From positions 1 to 42,830 of the IMG/VR virus record IMGVR_UViG_3300032265_003138: DNA of 42,830 bases; one strand, written 5' to 3'. Source of the stretch: a virus. Of the stretch, positions 24,204-31,245 are shown one piece after another; the stretch's first letter is position 1; each line of letters opens with the position of its first letter. The notes under the pieces are model-generated. The model saw nothing but the letters and a program-made list of their open reading frames with translations, had not been told where the DNA came from and did not search any database. The translations under genes were made by a program, and so were the position numbers.

Positions 24204-24877
24204 TGCGCCAGGATGCTCGCCCCGCCGACTGGCTGGCCGCCTTGCGTGCGCTGCTGCCGCGCGGCGCGGCGTGGGCGGGCGCCTATACCGGCGTGCTGGG
24301 CGGCGTTCTTAGCGGCATTGCGGATCGTTTGGGGTGGATCGAAGGCCGGATCGGTGCGGTGCTGAACCGTGAATCCTTGCCCGTGGCGGCTGTTGACCTC
24401 CTCCCGGAATGGGAACGGGTCTTCGGCTTGCCTGATCTTTGCTGTCCAGCGCCCGAAGCGCAGGCGGTGGCGCAGCGCCAGGCTGTGCTGCGATCGCGGC
24501 TGACCGATTCCGGCGGGCAGAGCAGGGCACATTTCATCGGTCTGGCGGCACAATACGGCTACACGATTTCCATTCGGGAATATGCGCCGGCCCGGGCTGG
24601 CCTGATGCGCGCTGGCGATCGCTGCCGATCGATGCCCTGGCGGTTCGCGTGGGGCGTTACCGGTTATACGCCCGTGCCTTTTCCGGCCCGCGCGGGCGCT
24701 TTCCGTGCCGGGCAACGGCTGCGGGTCTGGGATGCTGGCATGCTGCCTTGCGTCCTGAACCGCGTGAGGCCCGCTCATACCTTGCTGTTTTTCGCCGCCG
24801 CCGATGGCGCTTCGGCGCTTACCGCAGATGCGGGCGGTCTGTTGACCGATGACGGTGCCGCCGCGCTTTTTCCCTGA
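24203..24877 (+). CDS. Baseplate/tail protein, Mu gp48-like (DUF2313)
   Basis: 224 residues. It begins with ALRALLPRGAAWAG and has DLLPEWERVFGLPD and CPAPEAQAVAQRQAVLRSRL, the standard signature of gp48/YmfQ proteins. These sit at the outer baseplate and carry the tail fibre. It lies immediately before the first fibre gene, as in Mu. Confidence 0.88.
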   Translation: MRQDARPADWLAALRALLPRGAAWAGAYTGVLGGVLSGIADRLGWIEGRIGAVLNRESLPVAAVDLLPEWERVFGLPDLCCPAPEAQAVAQRQAVLRSRLTDSGGQSRAHFIGLAAQYGYTISIREYAPARAGLMRAGDRCRSMPWRFAWGVTGYTPVPFPARAGAFRAGQRLRVWDAGMLPCVLNRVRPAHTLLFFAAADGASALTADAGGLLTDDGAAALFP

Positions 24878-24903
24878 CCTGCCCTTGAACTGAAGGATCT
24901 TCG

Positions 24904-25734
24904 ATGTTCCAGATCGATGGCCCCGGCGCGGTTTCCACGCCGCCCACGCCCGCGGCTGACGGCACGCCCGGCTATTTCTCGGACGGCACGCCGGGCGCTG
25001 CCGACGCCACTGTAGTTTCGGCGGATTGGCTGAACGCGATTCAGCGGGAGCTGATTGCGTTTCTGACAGCGGCGGGTGTGGCGACGGACAAGCAGAACCA
25101 GGCCCAGGTGCTGTATGCGGCCCGCCGCCTGCTGGGCAAGAACATGCAGGTCTTCACCGCCAGCGGCACCTTCACGCCGCCCGCCGGCGTCAGCCGCGTG
25201 CGCGTGCGCTGCTGGGGTGCTGGTGGCGGCGGCGGTATGGCGATCGGCGCCTGGCAGGCCGGCGGTGCGGGCGGTGGCGGCGGATATGGCGAAGGCTTTT
25301 TCGATGTCACCCCTGGGACGGGCGTTGCCGTCACCATTGGCGCGGGCGGCACTGGCGGCGTCACTGGCAGCACCTTCGGCCAGACCGGCGGCGTGACCTC
25401 ATTCGGGTCCCTGGCCAGCGTCACGGGCGCCATCGGCGGGGGCGCGAACGTCAACCTTGGTGGCGATGGCGGCCTAATTTACGGGTTTCCGTTTCAAGTG
25501 GTGGGTCAGAAAGGATCTACTGGCCGCGCTTTTACGAATGTGATGTCCGCCATCGGCGGCGCGTCTTTCGGCGGTGCCGGCGGCGTGCAAGGCGTGGGCG
25601 ATATCGGCCGGTCGGGAATGTTTCCCGGCGGCGGCGGGTCCGGCGGCGCGACCGATTCCTCTGGCCTGACGAGTACCGGTGTGGCCGCCATTGGCGGCGT
25701 CGGGGCGGGCGGTTGCATTGTGGTGGAGTGGTAA
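24904..25734 (+). CDS. Tail fibre with polyglycine receptor-binding tip
   Basis: 276 residues. The N-terminus (about 1-85, VSADWLNAIQRELI) resembles the baseplate-anchoring part of Mu-type fibres. From about residue 86 (FTASGTFTPPAGVSRVRVRCWGAG) the rest is a Gly-rich domain with many GGG runs, the type that folds as a polyglycine sandwich in some phage adhesins. DNA around 25475-25545 is less GC-rich than the flanks. It ends CIVVEW. A related tip is encoded at 26943. Confidence 0.8.
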   Translation: MFQIDGPGAVSTPPTPAADGTPGYFSDGTPGAADATVVSADWLNAIQRELIAFLTAAGVATDKQNQAQVLYAARRLLGKNMQVFTASGTFTPPAGVSRVRVRCWGAGGGGGMAIGAWQAGGAGGGGGYGEGFFDVTPGTGVAVTIGAGGTGGVTGSTFGQTGGVTSFGSLASVTGAIGGGANVNLGGDGGLIYGFPFQVVGQKGSTGRAFTNVMSAIGGASFGGAGGVQGVGDIGRSGMFPGGGGSGGATDSSGLTSTGVAAIGGVGAGGCIVVEW

Positions 25735-25735
25735 C

Positions 25736-26143
25736 ATGGGATTGTTCGCGCATCTGCGGGATGGCGTGGTGACTGATCTGCTGAATGACGCAGACGGCCC
25801 GCTGGATCATCGCTTTCACCCTGATTTCGTCGCCGCCTGCGTGCCCGTCTCCGCAAGCGTTGCGGTGCAGGTTGGCTGGGTGCGTGGCGCCGCGGGCTTT
25901 GCCCCGGCCGTGGCGCCTGCCGCGCCAGCTTCCTGGTATGTACCCGTCGCGCTGCTGCGCCAGCGGCTGGAAGCCGCCGGCAAGTGGGTGGCGGCGGCGA
26001 CGGTCATCGTGACCAAACCGCCAATGATGCTGAAGTTGGTCACGCTGCAGCAGGGTGTGGCGAATGACGATGCGGAAGCGATCGCGCTGCTGAATGGCAT
26101 CGGCGCCGATCCTGCCGTGATGCTGGCGCGGCCAGGCGCATGA
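25736..26143 (+). CDS. Tail fibre accessory protein, XkdW-like
   Basis: 135 residues from ATG 25736, one base after the fibre stop. The pattern HPDFVAACVPVSASVAVQVGW then GFAPAVAPAAPA and WYVPVALLRQRLEA resembles XkdW or fibre-assembly proteins that follow fibre genes. It overlaps the next gene by four bases. It may be a chaperone rather than a virion protein. Confidence 0.5.
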   Translation: MGLFAHLRDGVVTDLLNDADGPLDHRFHPDFVAACVPVSASVAVQVGWVRGAAGFAPAVAPAAPASWYVPVALLRQRLEAAGKWVAAATVIVTKPPMMLKLVTLQQGVANDDAEAIALLNGIGADPAVMLARPGA

Positions 26144-26430
26144 CGTTGCGCCTGTGGCAGGGCTCGACCCTGCAAGCGGAGATTGCCTTCACCGATCCGG
26201 TGACCGGTCTGCCCCTCGCGGTGACCGGGGTTTCGATGGCGGCAAAGGCGCCGGACGGCTCTTCGGTTTCCATGCCGGTGGCCCTGGTGGATGGCACTGT
26301 CTCTACCTATCGCGGTTTCGCCGAAACCGGCGGCAAGGCCGGCACCTGGTCTGTCCGCGCTGGCTGCACCGCTCCCCATGCCGTCTGGAAAGAAGACCAG
26401 GTGGTCATTGTTCCCTCAGTCGTCCTTTAG
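26140..26430 (+). CDS. Small beta-domain protein in the fibre locus, 96 aa
   Basis: Beta-rich throughout: MTLRLWQGSTLQAEIAFTDP at the start resembles the N-terminal domain of baseplate upper-type or Ig-like phage proteins (a strand pair that describes an input then GTVSTYRGFAETGGKAGTW). I do not assign a function. ATGA overlap links it to the XkdW-like gene. AGGAG for the next gene follows its stop. Confidence 0.5.
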   Translation: MTLRLWQGSTLQAEIAFTDPVTGLPLAVTGVSMAAKAPDGSSVSMPVALVDGTVSTYRGFAETGGKAGTWSVRAGCTAPHAVWKEDQVVIVPSVVL

Positions 26431-26442
26431 CAGGAGCCATTG

Positions 26443-26937
26443 ATGTCTGACCTGACCGCCGAGGCGCTGCGTGCGCCGCGCCTGACCTATGCTGTCGAAT
26501 GCCGCGATGCGGCCGGCAATTTGAAGTGGTGCGAAACCATTGAAAATCTTGTCACCACGGCCGGCAAAACGGATTTGATCGAAAAGTATTTCCGCGGCAG
26601 CGCCTATACCGCCGCCTGGTATCTCGGCCTGATCGCCGGGGCATCGCCGACGCTCGCCGCTGGCGACACGCTGGCCTCTCACGCTGGGTGGACCGAAGGC
26701 AACGCCTATAGCGGCAACCGCCCGGCGCTGACCTTCGCCGCGGCCTCAACCGGCAGCAGCAGCGCGACGGCCATCGTCTTCACCATGACCGGCGCCTACA
26801 CGGTCAGCGGGGCCTTTGTCTGCTCTGCGGCCAGCGGGACCTCCGGCACGCTATACAGCGAGAGCGCGTTTGCCACGGCTCGCAGCGGCGCCTCTGGCGA
26901 TACCCTGAGCGTCACCGTCACCCAGAGCGCGAGCTAA
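26443..26937 (+). CDS. Probable tail-fibre-associated structural protein, 164 aa
   Basis: ATG 26443 has AGGAG six bases upstream. The pattern NLVTTAGKTDLIEKYF, AAWYLGLIAGASPTLAAGDT and SHAGWTEGNAYSGNRPALTF is one I recognise from uncharacterised proteins in phage fibre loci. A Ser/Thr-rich C-terminal half suggests beta structure. It is placed between the two polyglycine fibres and may be a virion surface component. Confidence 0.5.
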   Translation: MSDLTAEALRAPRLTYAVECRDAAGNLKWCETIENLVTTAGKTDLIEKYFRGSAYTAAWYLGLIAGASPTLAAGDTLASHAGWTEGNAYSGNRPALTFAAASTGSSSATAIVFTMTGAYTVSGAFVCSAASGTSGTLYSESAFATARSGASGDTLSVTVTQSAS

Positions 26938-26942
26938 GCGCC

Positions 26943-28274
26943 ATGGCGGTCGTCGTCGATCGCGTCCAGGAAACCAGCACCACGCTGGGAGCCGCGGCTT
27001 ATGTGCTCGCTGGCGCCGTGACTGGCTATCAAACCTTTTCCGCCGCCCTGAGCACAGGATCGGTCGTTCCCTATGCGGCGTTCGATGCCAGCGGCGCCGG
27101 CTGGGAAACCGGCCTCGGGACCTTCAACGCGGCGGCCAATACGCTGGCGCGCACCACCATTCGTGCCAGCAGCAATGCCGGCTCGGCGGTGTCCTGGGGC
27201 AGCGGCACACGCCAGGTGTTCATCACCCCCACGGCCGCCGATGGCGTGGCCGCGATGCTTGAGGCTCTCAGCACGACCCAAGGCGCGCTACCTTATCGCG
27301 GCGCGTCGGTGTGGAGCGCGCTAGCGCCGGGCACGGCTGGGCAACGCCTTGTCAGCGGTGGTAGCGCAGCGAATCCGTCTTGGACCGACACCGACAGCAG
27401 CGCCACCTTTACGCCCGGCACCACGTCAATCACCCCGCCAAGTTGGGCGAAAATGGTTCACATTGAAGTATGGGGCGGCGGCGGCGCTGGCGGCGGCGGT
27501 GGGCGCCTGGATACGGCTTCAGGTTCACAGCAGGGCGGCGCGGGGGGCGGCGGCGCTGGCTATTCGACTGCCGTGTATCGCATCGCGGATTTAACCGCAG
27601 TGCTGGGCACGGCAGCGTGGCCGTGCGCCATCGGGTCTGGCGGCGCTGGGGGCGCTGGGGGAACAAGTGGCAATTTTGGCGTTGATGGCGGCACCGCAGG
27701 CAGTACATTTTTCGGCTCAACCGTAGCGGCGGGTGCGCTACTTGTCGGCTGGTTTGGCTACGGCGGCGGGGGCGGTACATTTTCTGCCACGTCTCTTTCG
27801 GGCAGCGCTGTAGCTAGTAACGGAGTTTCCACAACAGCAACTACTACAATGAACCAGAGCGGTATGTTTGTTGGCCAGTCAGGATCAAGCTGCGGATCGA
27901 CCGGATCGGCCGGCACGCTCGCGGCTATCGCTCCGCGTGGTGCGGGCGGCGGTGGTGGTGCTGGTGCCGGCTTTACATCGGCTGGCGTCGTTGGAACCGC
28001 TAGTGCCGGGGGTAAACCGTCAAATATATCGTCCGGTGGTGCTGCCGGTACGTCTGGAGGCGCTGGCGGTGCAGGACAGTCTTTCGGCGGCGCTGTCGGC
28101 GGCGGCGGCGGTGGCGGTGGCAGTTTGAGTGCTGCCAGTGGCACCGCTGGCGCGGGTGGCGCTGGAGCAACACCTGGCGGTGGTGGCGGCGGTGGCGGGT
28201 GTGGTCGAGGCGGCGCCGCTGCTGGCGCTGGCGGCAATGGCGGCGATGGTCAGATCAAGGTGAGCTATTGGTGA
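26943..28274 (+). CDS. Second tail fibre with large polyglycine tip
   Basis: 443 residues. The N-terminus (VVVDRVQETSTTLGAAAYVLA, AVTGYQTFSAAL) is a common phage fibre domain; the C-terminal 280 residues from about 160 (IEVWGGGGAGGGGG) are extremely Gly-rich. Part of the tip-coding DNA (about 27775-27890) drops in GC and changes codon use, which suggests a horizontally exchanged specificity region. It is probably the main receptor-binding protein together with the fibre at 24904. Confidence 0.75.
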   Translation: MAVVVDRVQETSTTLGAAAYVLAGAVTGYQTFSAALSTGSVVPYAAFDASGAGWETGLGTFNAAANTLARTTIRASSNAGSAVSWGSGTRQVFITPTAADGVAAMLEALSTTQGALPYRGASVWSALAPGTAGQRLVSGGSAANPSWTDTDSSATFTPGTTSITPPSWAKMVHIEVWGGGGAGGGGGRLDTASGSQQGGAGGGGAGYSTAVYRIADLTAVLGTAAWPCAIGSGGAGGAGGTSGNFGVDGGTAGSTFFGSTVAAGALLVGWFGYGGGGGTFSATSLSGSAVASNGVSTTATTTMNQSGMFVGQSGSSCGSTGSAGTLAAIAPRGAGGGGGAGAGFTSAGVVGTASAGGKPSNISSGGAAGTSGGAGGAGQSFGGAVGGGGGGGGSLSAASGTAGAGGAGATPGGGGGGGGCGRGGAAAGAGGNGGDGQIKVSYW

Positions 28275-28663
28275 TGCCTGACAATCCCATGCTTTGGATC
28301 ATCTCGCCCACTGGTGCGGTCGAGACGTTTTTCCCTTGCGAGCAGGGCGCGGAGCCTGCTGTGCCGCCGGGGTACGTCCTATCGCGGGTGGCGCCAGCGC
28401 GAGCGGCGGACGTGCCACGCATCCGCGTCATCACCCTTGCCGCGTTCCTTGCGCGCCTGACGCCGGCTGAATATAAGGGCATGCGAAACAACGATTATCT
28501 TGACTATGCTTTCGGCATGCAGCTTGCCGAAAAAGCTACGGTCAACCTCGATAGCCCGCGCATGCCGCAGCTGCTTGGCCTTGCCGTCCAGGTGGGCGCC
28601 ATCACGCCAGCGCGTGCTGTCGCATTGCAGCGCGACGGCACGGCTGACGAAGCGGCCGGCTGA
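28274..28663 (+). CDS. Hypothetical fibre-locus protein, 129 aa
   Basis: TGATG overlaps at both ends. The N-terminal part (LWIISPTGAVETFFPCEQGAEPAVPPGYVLSRV in segments) is beta-like and the C-terminal part helical (TLAAFLARLTPAEYKGMR). The second half resembles a short helical domain seen in other fibre-locus proteins. I do not recognise a named family. Chaperone or fibre accessory are both possible. Confidence 0.5.
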   Translation: MPDNPMLWIISPTGAVETFFPCEQGAEPAVPPGYVLSRVAPARAADVPRIRVITLAAFLARLTPAEYKGMRNNDYLDYAFGMQLAEKATVNLDSPRMPQLLGLAVQVGAITPARAVALQRDGTADEAAG

Positions 28664-29574
28664 TGCTGGGCCTTGCACCTCTCGCTGGCGCGCCGCTTGC
28701 CGGCCTGCCGGTATTTTCTGGCGACGGCGCAAATGCTTGGGTTCAGACCATCGCCGAAACTATCGCAGCCGGCGACCTGCTGACCGCGGCCCAGGCTGCC
28801 AGCGTCGCGGCAGCGGAGGTTACAACGCCTGCGGATGCCGTGCTGGGCGCGCTGGCTGCCGCCTTGATCGCCGCGGATGCCGCCGCGATCGCTGACGTCA
28901 TGGCTACTCTTGCCGCCATGGCTGCCAGCATGGCCGATGCCGCCACCCCGTCTGATGCCTTGGCTGGGTCTCTCGCCGCCGCTGCGTCGCTCGCCGATGC
29001 CGCGACCCCGGCGGATGCTCTGGCGGGGTCTCTCGCCGCCGCTGCGTCGCTGGCCGATGCCGCGACCCCGGCGGATGCTGCGCTGGCCACCCTGCTGGCC
29101 TCCGTCGCCATCGTGAGCGCCGTCAGCCCTGCGGATGCGGTCGCGGCATCGGTCAACGCCGCGCAGAACGTATTTTTCGACACGGTCCTGGAAGCGTCCG
29201 TTCCGTCCGATATTTTGGCGGTCTCCCTGGCCGGCGCTGAAACCCTGCTGCAGGCCGTGACCCCGGCCGATACCCTGACAGCGCAACTGGCCGCTGCGCT
29301 GCTGGCGGCCGGCACGGTCGCGGCTGCCGATGCCATGGCCGCGTCCTTGGCGGTGCAGACCGCCCTGGTTGAGGCTTTGGCGCCGGCCGATATCCTGTCC
29401 GCCCTGCTGGTCGCCAGCGCATCGGTGACCGATGGCGCCGCGCTCGATTTTGTCGTGACCTTGCCGGACCAGGTGGTGGCCGTGCGGGTCCGCGCCAGCC
29501 TAACGCTGAGCCCTGCCGTGGGCACTGTCCTGACGCTCCGCCCGGCTGTGGGCGCCAAGCTGACGTTGACCTAA
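28663..29574 (+). CDS. Alanine-rich repeat protein, 303 aa
   Basis: Nearly the whole chain is made of degenerate helical repeats of about 20 residues with an ADA-x-TPADAL core, very rich in Ala, Asp, Leu and Ser. Three successive repeats are encoded by an almost perfect 60-base tandem repeat (28921-29080). The C-terminus turns into beta strands with a duplicated LxLxPAVGxxLTL pattern. It lies at the end of the fibre locus; an extended rod or linker is a reasonable guess, but no family is recognised. Confidence 0.55.
   Translation: MLGLAPLAGAPLAGLPVFSGDGANAWVQTIAETIAAGDLLTAAQAASVAAAEVTTPADAVLGALAAALIAADAAAIADVMATLAAMAASMADAATPSDALAGSLAAAASLADAATPADALAGSLAAAASLADAATPADAALATLLASVAIVSAVSPADAVAASVNAAQNVFFDTVLEASVPSDILAVSLAGAETLLQAVTPADTLTAQLAAALLAAGTVAAADAMAASLAVQTALVEALAPADILSALLVASASVTDGAALDFVVTLPDQVVAVRVRASLTLSPAVGTVLTLRPAVGAKLTLT
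28921..29080 (+). repeat. 60-bp tandem repeat in the alanine-rich gene
   Basis: Units start at 28921, 28981 and 29041 (last one partial) with exact 60-base phase, encoding 20-residue repeats. Units two and three are almost identical and unit one differs at a few bases. The rest of the gene shows older, diverged copies of the same repeat, so the gene appears to grow by unit duplication. Confidence 0.85.
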
Positions 29575-29642
29575 CCGGTTGATTGTCGCCGCGCCGGCCG
29601 CCCTGCCCGCGCGCACATCCTGATCCCCACTCCGAGGCCTGC

Positions 29643-29882
29643 ATGGTTGATCCACACCCCGAGACCGCCGCTCAACTCGCGGCGCTGGCCGCACGCATGG
29701 ATGCCGCTGAGCGAGAGCGCAGCAACATGGCGGAAATGCTTGCTGAAATCCGCGCTGACTTAAAGGCGCTGCGAACAACGACCGACAGGGGCGCGGGCAG
29801 TCTTTCAATCCTGGCCTGGCTGGGAGGTTCTGGCGGCATGATAGGCATGCTGGCGGCGGCTTGGTCTGTATTTCACAAATAG
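29643..29882 (+). CDS. XhlA-like lysis accessory membrane protein
   Basis: 79 residues from ATG 29643 with GAGG upstream. A coiled-coil N-terminal half (AARMDAAERERSNMAEMLAE then IRADLKALRTTT) is followed by one hydrophobic segment near the C-terminus (SILAWLGGSGGMIGMLAAAW) and a short basic end. This is the layout of XhlA-type proteins that work with holins. It opens the lysis cassette. Confidence 0.6.
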   Translation: MVDPHPETAAQLAALAARMDAAERERSNMAEMLAEIRADLKALRTTTDRGAGSLSILAWLGGSGGMIGMLAAAWSVFHK

Positions 29883-29937
29883 GACCTATTCAGGGCCGCC
29901 GCGACCATGGCGCGCGGTCCTGGCCGATGGGGCGGTG

Positions 29938-30090
29938 ATGGCTTGCGTCGGTTTCGGCGCGGCCGAAGCGGCAATGGCCGCCGGCTTTTCAATGCACGGC
30001 GCCGTTGCCGCCGGTATCGCCGCCGGCCTGCTGGGCTGGGAGGCGATCAAGCGCGCCGTGAACGGTCGCCTTTCGAAGGAGACAAAATAG
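29938..30090 (+). CDS. Small Gly/Ala membrane protein in the lysis cassette, 50 aa
   Basis: This short frame ends exactly at the base before the holin-endolysin start. The product is hydrophobic (FGAAEAAMAAGFSMHGAVAA then GIAAGLLGWEAIKRAV) with a basic tail, consistent with one or two membrane helices. ATG 29938 and GTG 29935 are the only ordinary starts; the frame stays open upstream to about 29842 and reads plausibly there, so a non-standard start such as CTG 29920 cannot be excluded. It may be a second holin-like component. Confidence 0.45.
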   Translation: MACVGFGAAEAAMAAGFSMHGAVAAGIAAGLLGWEAIKRAVNGRLSKETK

Positions 30091-31236
30091 ATGGCGCCCC
30101 TGCTGTTGATTCCCCTGCTGCTAAAGCTGGCCCCCGACCTTGCCCGATGGATCGGCGGATCGCGCGCCGAGGACGTGGTCAACCGGGCCGGCTCCGCGTT
30201 GCGCGACGTGCTTGGCACGGATGACCCGGCGGCGGCGGAAGCGGCCATTGCCGACCCAGCTAAGGCGGCGGAACTCCGGGTGCGTCTGGCCGAAATCGCG
30301 GCAGCCGAACATCAGGCCGAACGGCAGGCCGATCTGGATGAAGTGAAGGCGACGCTGGCCGATACGGCGTCCGCCCGCATGCAGACCGTCACGCTGGCGC
30401 AGGCTCATTCTCCTATCGCCTGGGGCGCGCCGCTTGTCTCCGTGCTGATCGTCTGTGGCTTCGGGGCCGTGCTTTATGCCGGCGGTCAAAGCGGCCTGCC
30501 GACCGATCCCGTGTTCCAAATGCTGATCGGCACGCTATCCGCCGGATTCGGCGCCGTAGTCCAGTATTGGCTGGGTTCCAGCGTCGGTAGCATGCGGAAG
30601 GACAGCACCATCGCTGCGATGGGGGGCGACCTCGCCCGCTCCGCCCCGGTGGAGGCCGGGGCCGCGCGCCCTTTCGGTTTGCTGGGGCCGGTGACGGCCC
30701 CACGGATTGACGCATCCACGCTGTTCGCCATCGCTGGCAAGGGCACCGCCCGCCAGCAGCACATCATCGCCGATCTTGGCCCGCTGCTGGCCCCGACCCT
30801 GGCGCGCTACGGCATCAATACCCCGCTGCGCCAAGCGCATTTCCTCGCGCAGTGCGCGCACGAGTGTGACCGGTTTTGCACCCTCGAAGAATACGCGAGC
30901 GGCCGAGCTTATGAAGGCCGGCGAGACCTGGGCAACATCCGGGAAGGCGATGGTGTGCGGTTCAAAGGCCGAGGTCTGATCCAGACCACGGGCCGCAGCA
31001 ACTATAACCGCGCCGCAACCCGGCTAAACCTGCCGCTGCTCGAAAAGCCGGATCTGCTTGCCACCCCAGGTCCCGCGCTGGAAGCCGCGTGCCTCTACTG
31101 GCAGGACCGTGGCCTCAATCGCCTGGCTGACAGAGACGACATTCTGGCCGTCACCCGCGCGATAAACGGCGGGACAAATGGCCTTGATGACCGCCGCGTG
31201 CTGACCGCTCGCGCCAAGCGCGTGCTGGGCCTGTAG
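30091..31236 (+). CDS. Fused 3TM holin and GH19-type endolysin
   Basis: 381 residues. N-terminal part (1-175): an amphipathic start MAPLLLIPLLLKLAPDLARW, a charged coiled region, then two membrane helices at about 109-131 and 141-162 with the QYWLGSSVGSMRKDS ending typical of 3TM or GTA-type holins. C-terminal part (about 205-381): a chitinase-class (GH19) lysozyme with QAHFLAQCAHECDRF (Glu258) and LEEYASGRAYEGR (Glu267), then GVRFKGRGLIQTTGR. The two functions are normally separate genes. An internal ATG near residue 176 could also yield a free endolysin. Confidence 0.8.
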   Translation: MAPLLLIPLLLKLAPDLARWIGGSRAEDVVNRAGSALRDVLGTDDPAAAEAAIADPAKAAELRVRLAEIAAAEHQAERQADLDEVKATLADTASARMQTVTLAQAHSPIAWGAPLVSVLIVCGFGAVLYAGGQSGLPTDPVFQMLIGTLSAGFGAVVQYWLGSSVGSMRKDSTIAAMGGDLARSAPVEAGAARPFGLLGPVTAPRIDASTLFAIAGKGTARQQHIIADLGPLLAPTLARYGINTPLRQAHFLAQCAHECDRFCTLEEYASGRAYEGRRDLGNIREGDGVRFKGRGLIQTTGRSNYNRAATRLNLPLLEKPDLLATPGPALEAACLYWQDRGLNRLADRDDILAVTRAINGGTNGLDDRRVLTARAKRVLGL

Positions 31237-31245
31237 GAGCCGCCG

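Noticed and set aside
27430-28237. Pro-rich reverse-strand frames opposite the polyglycine fibre
   Set aside because: GGC/GGT glycine codons read backwards as proline/alanine. This is the expected shadow of the fibre gene.
28921-29080. CRISPR-like array
   Set aside because: The repeats are contiguous 60-base coding units without unique spacers and encode protein repeats. No Cas genes are present.
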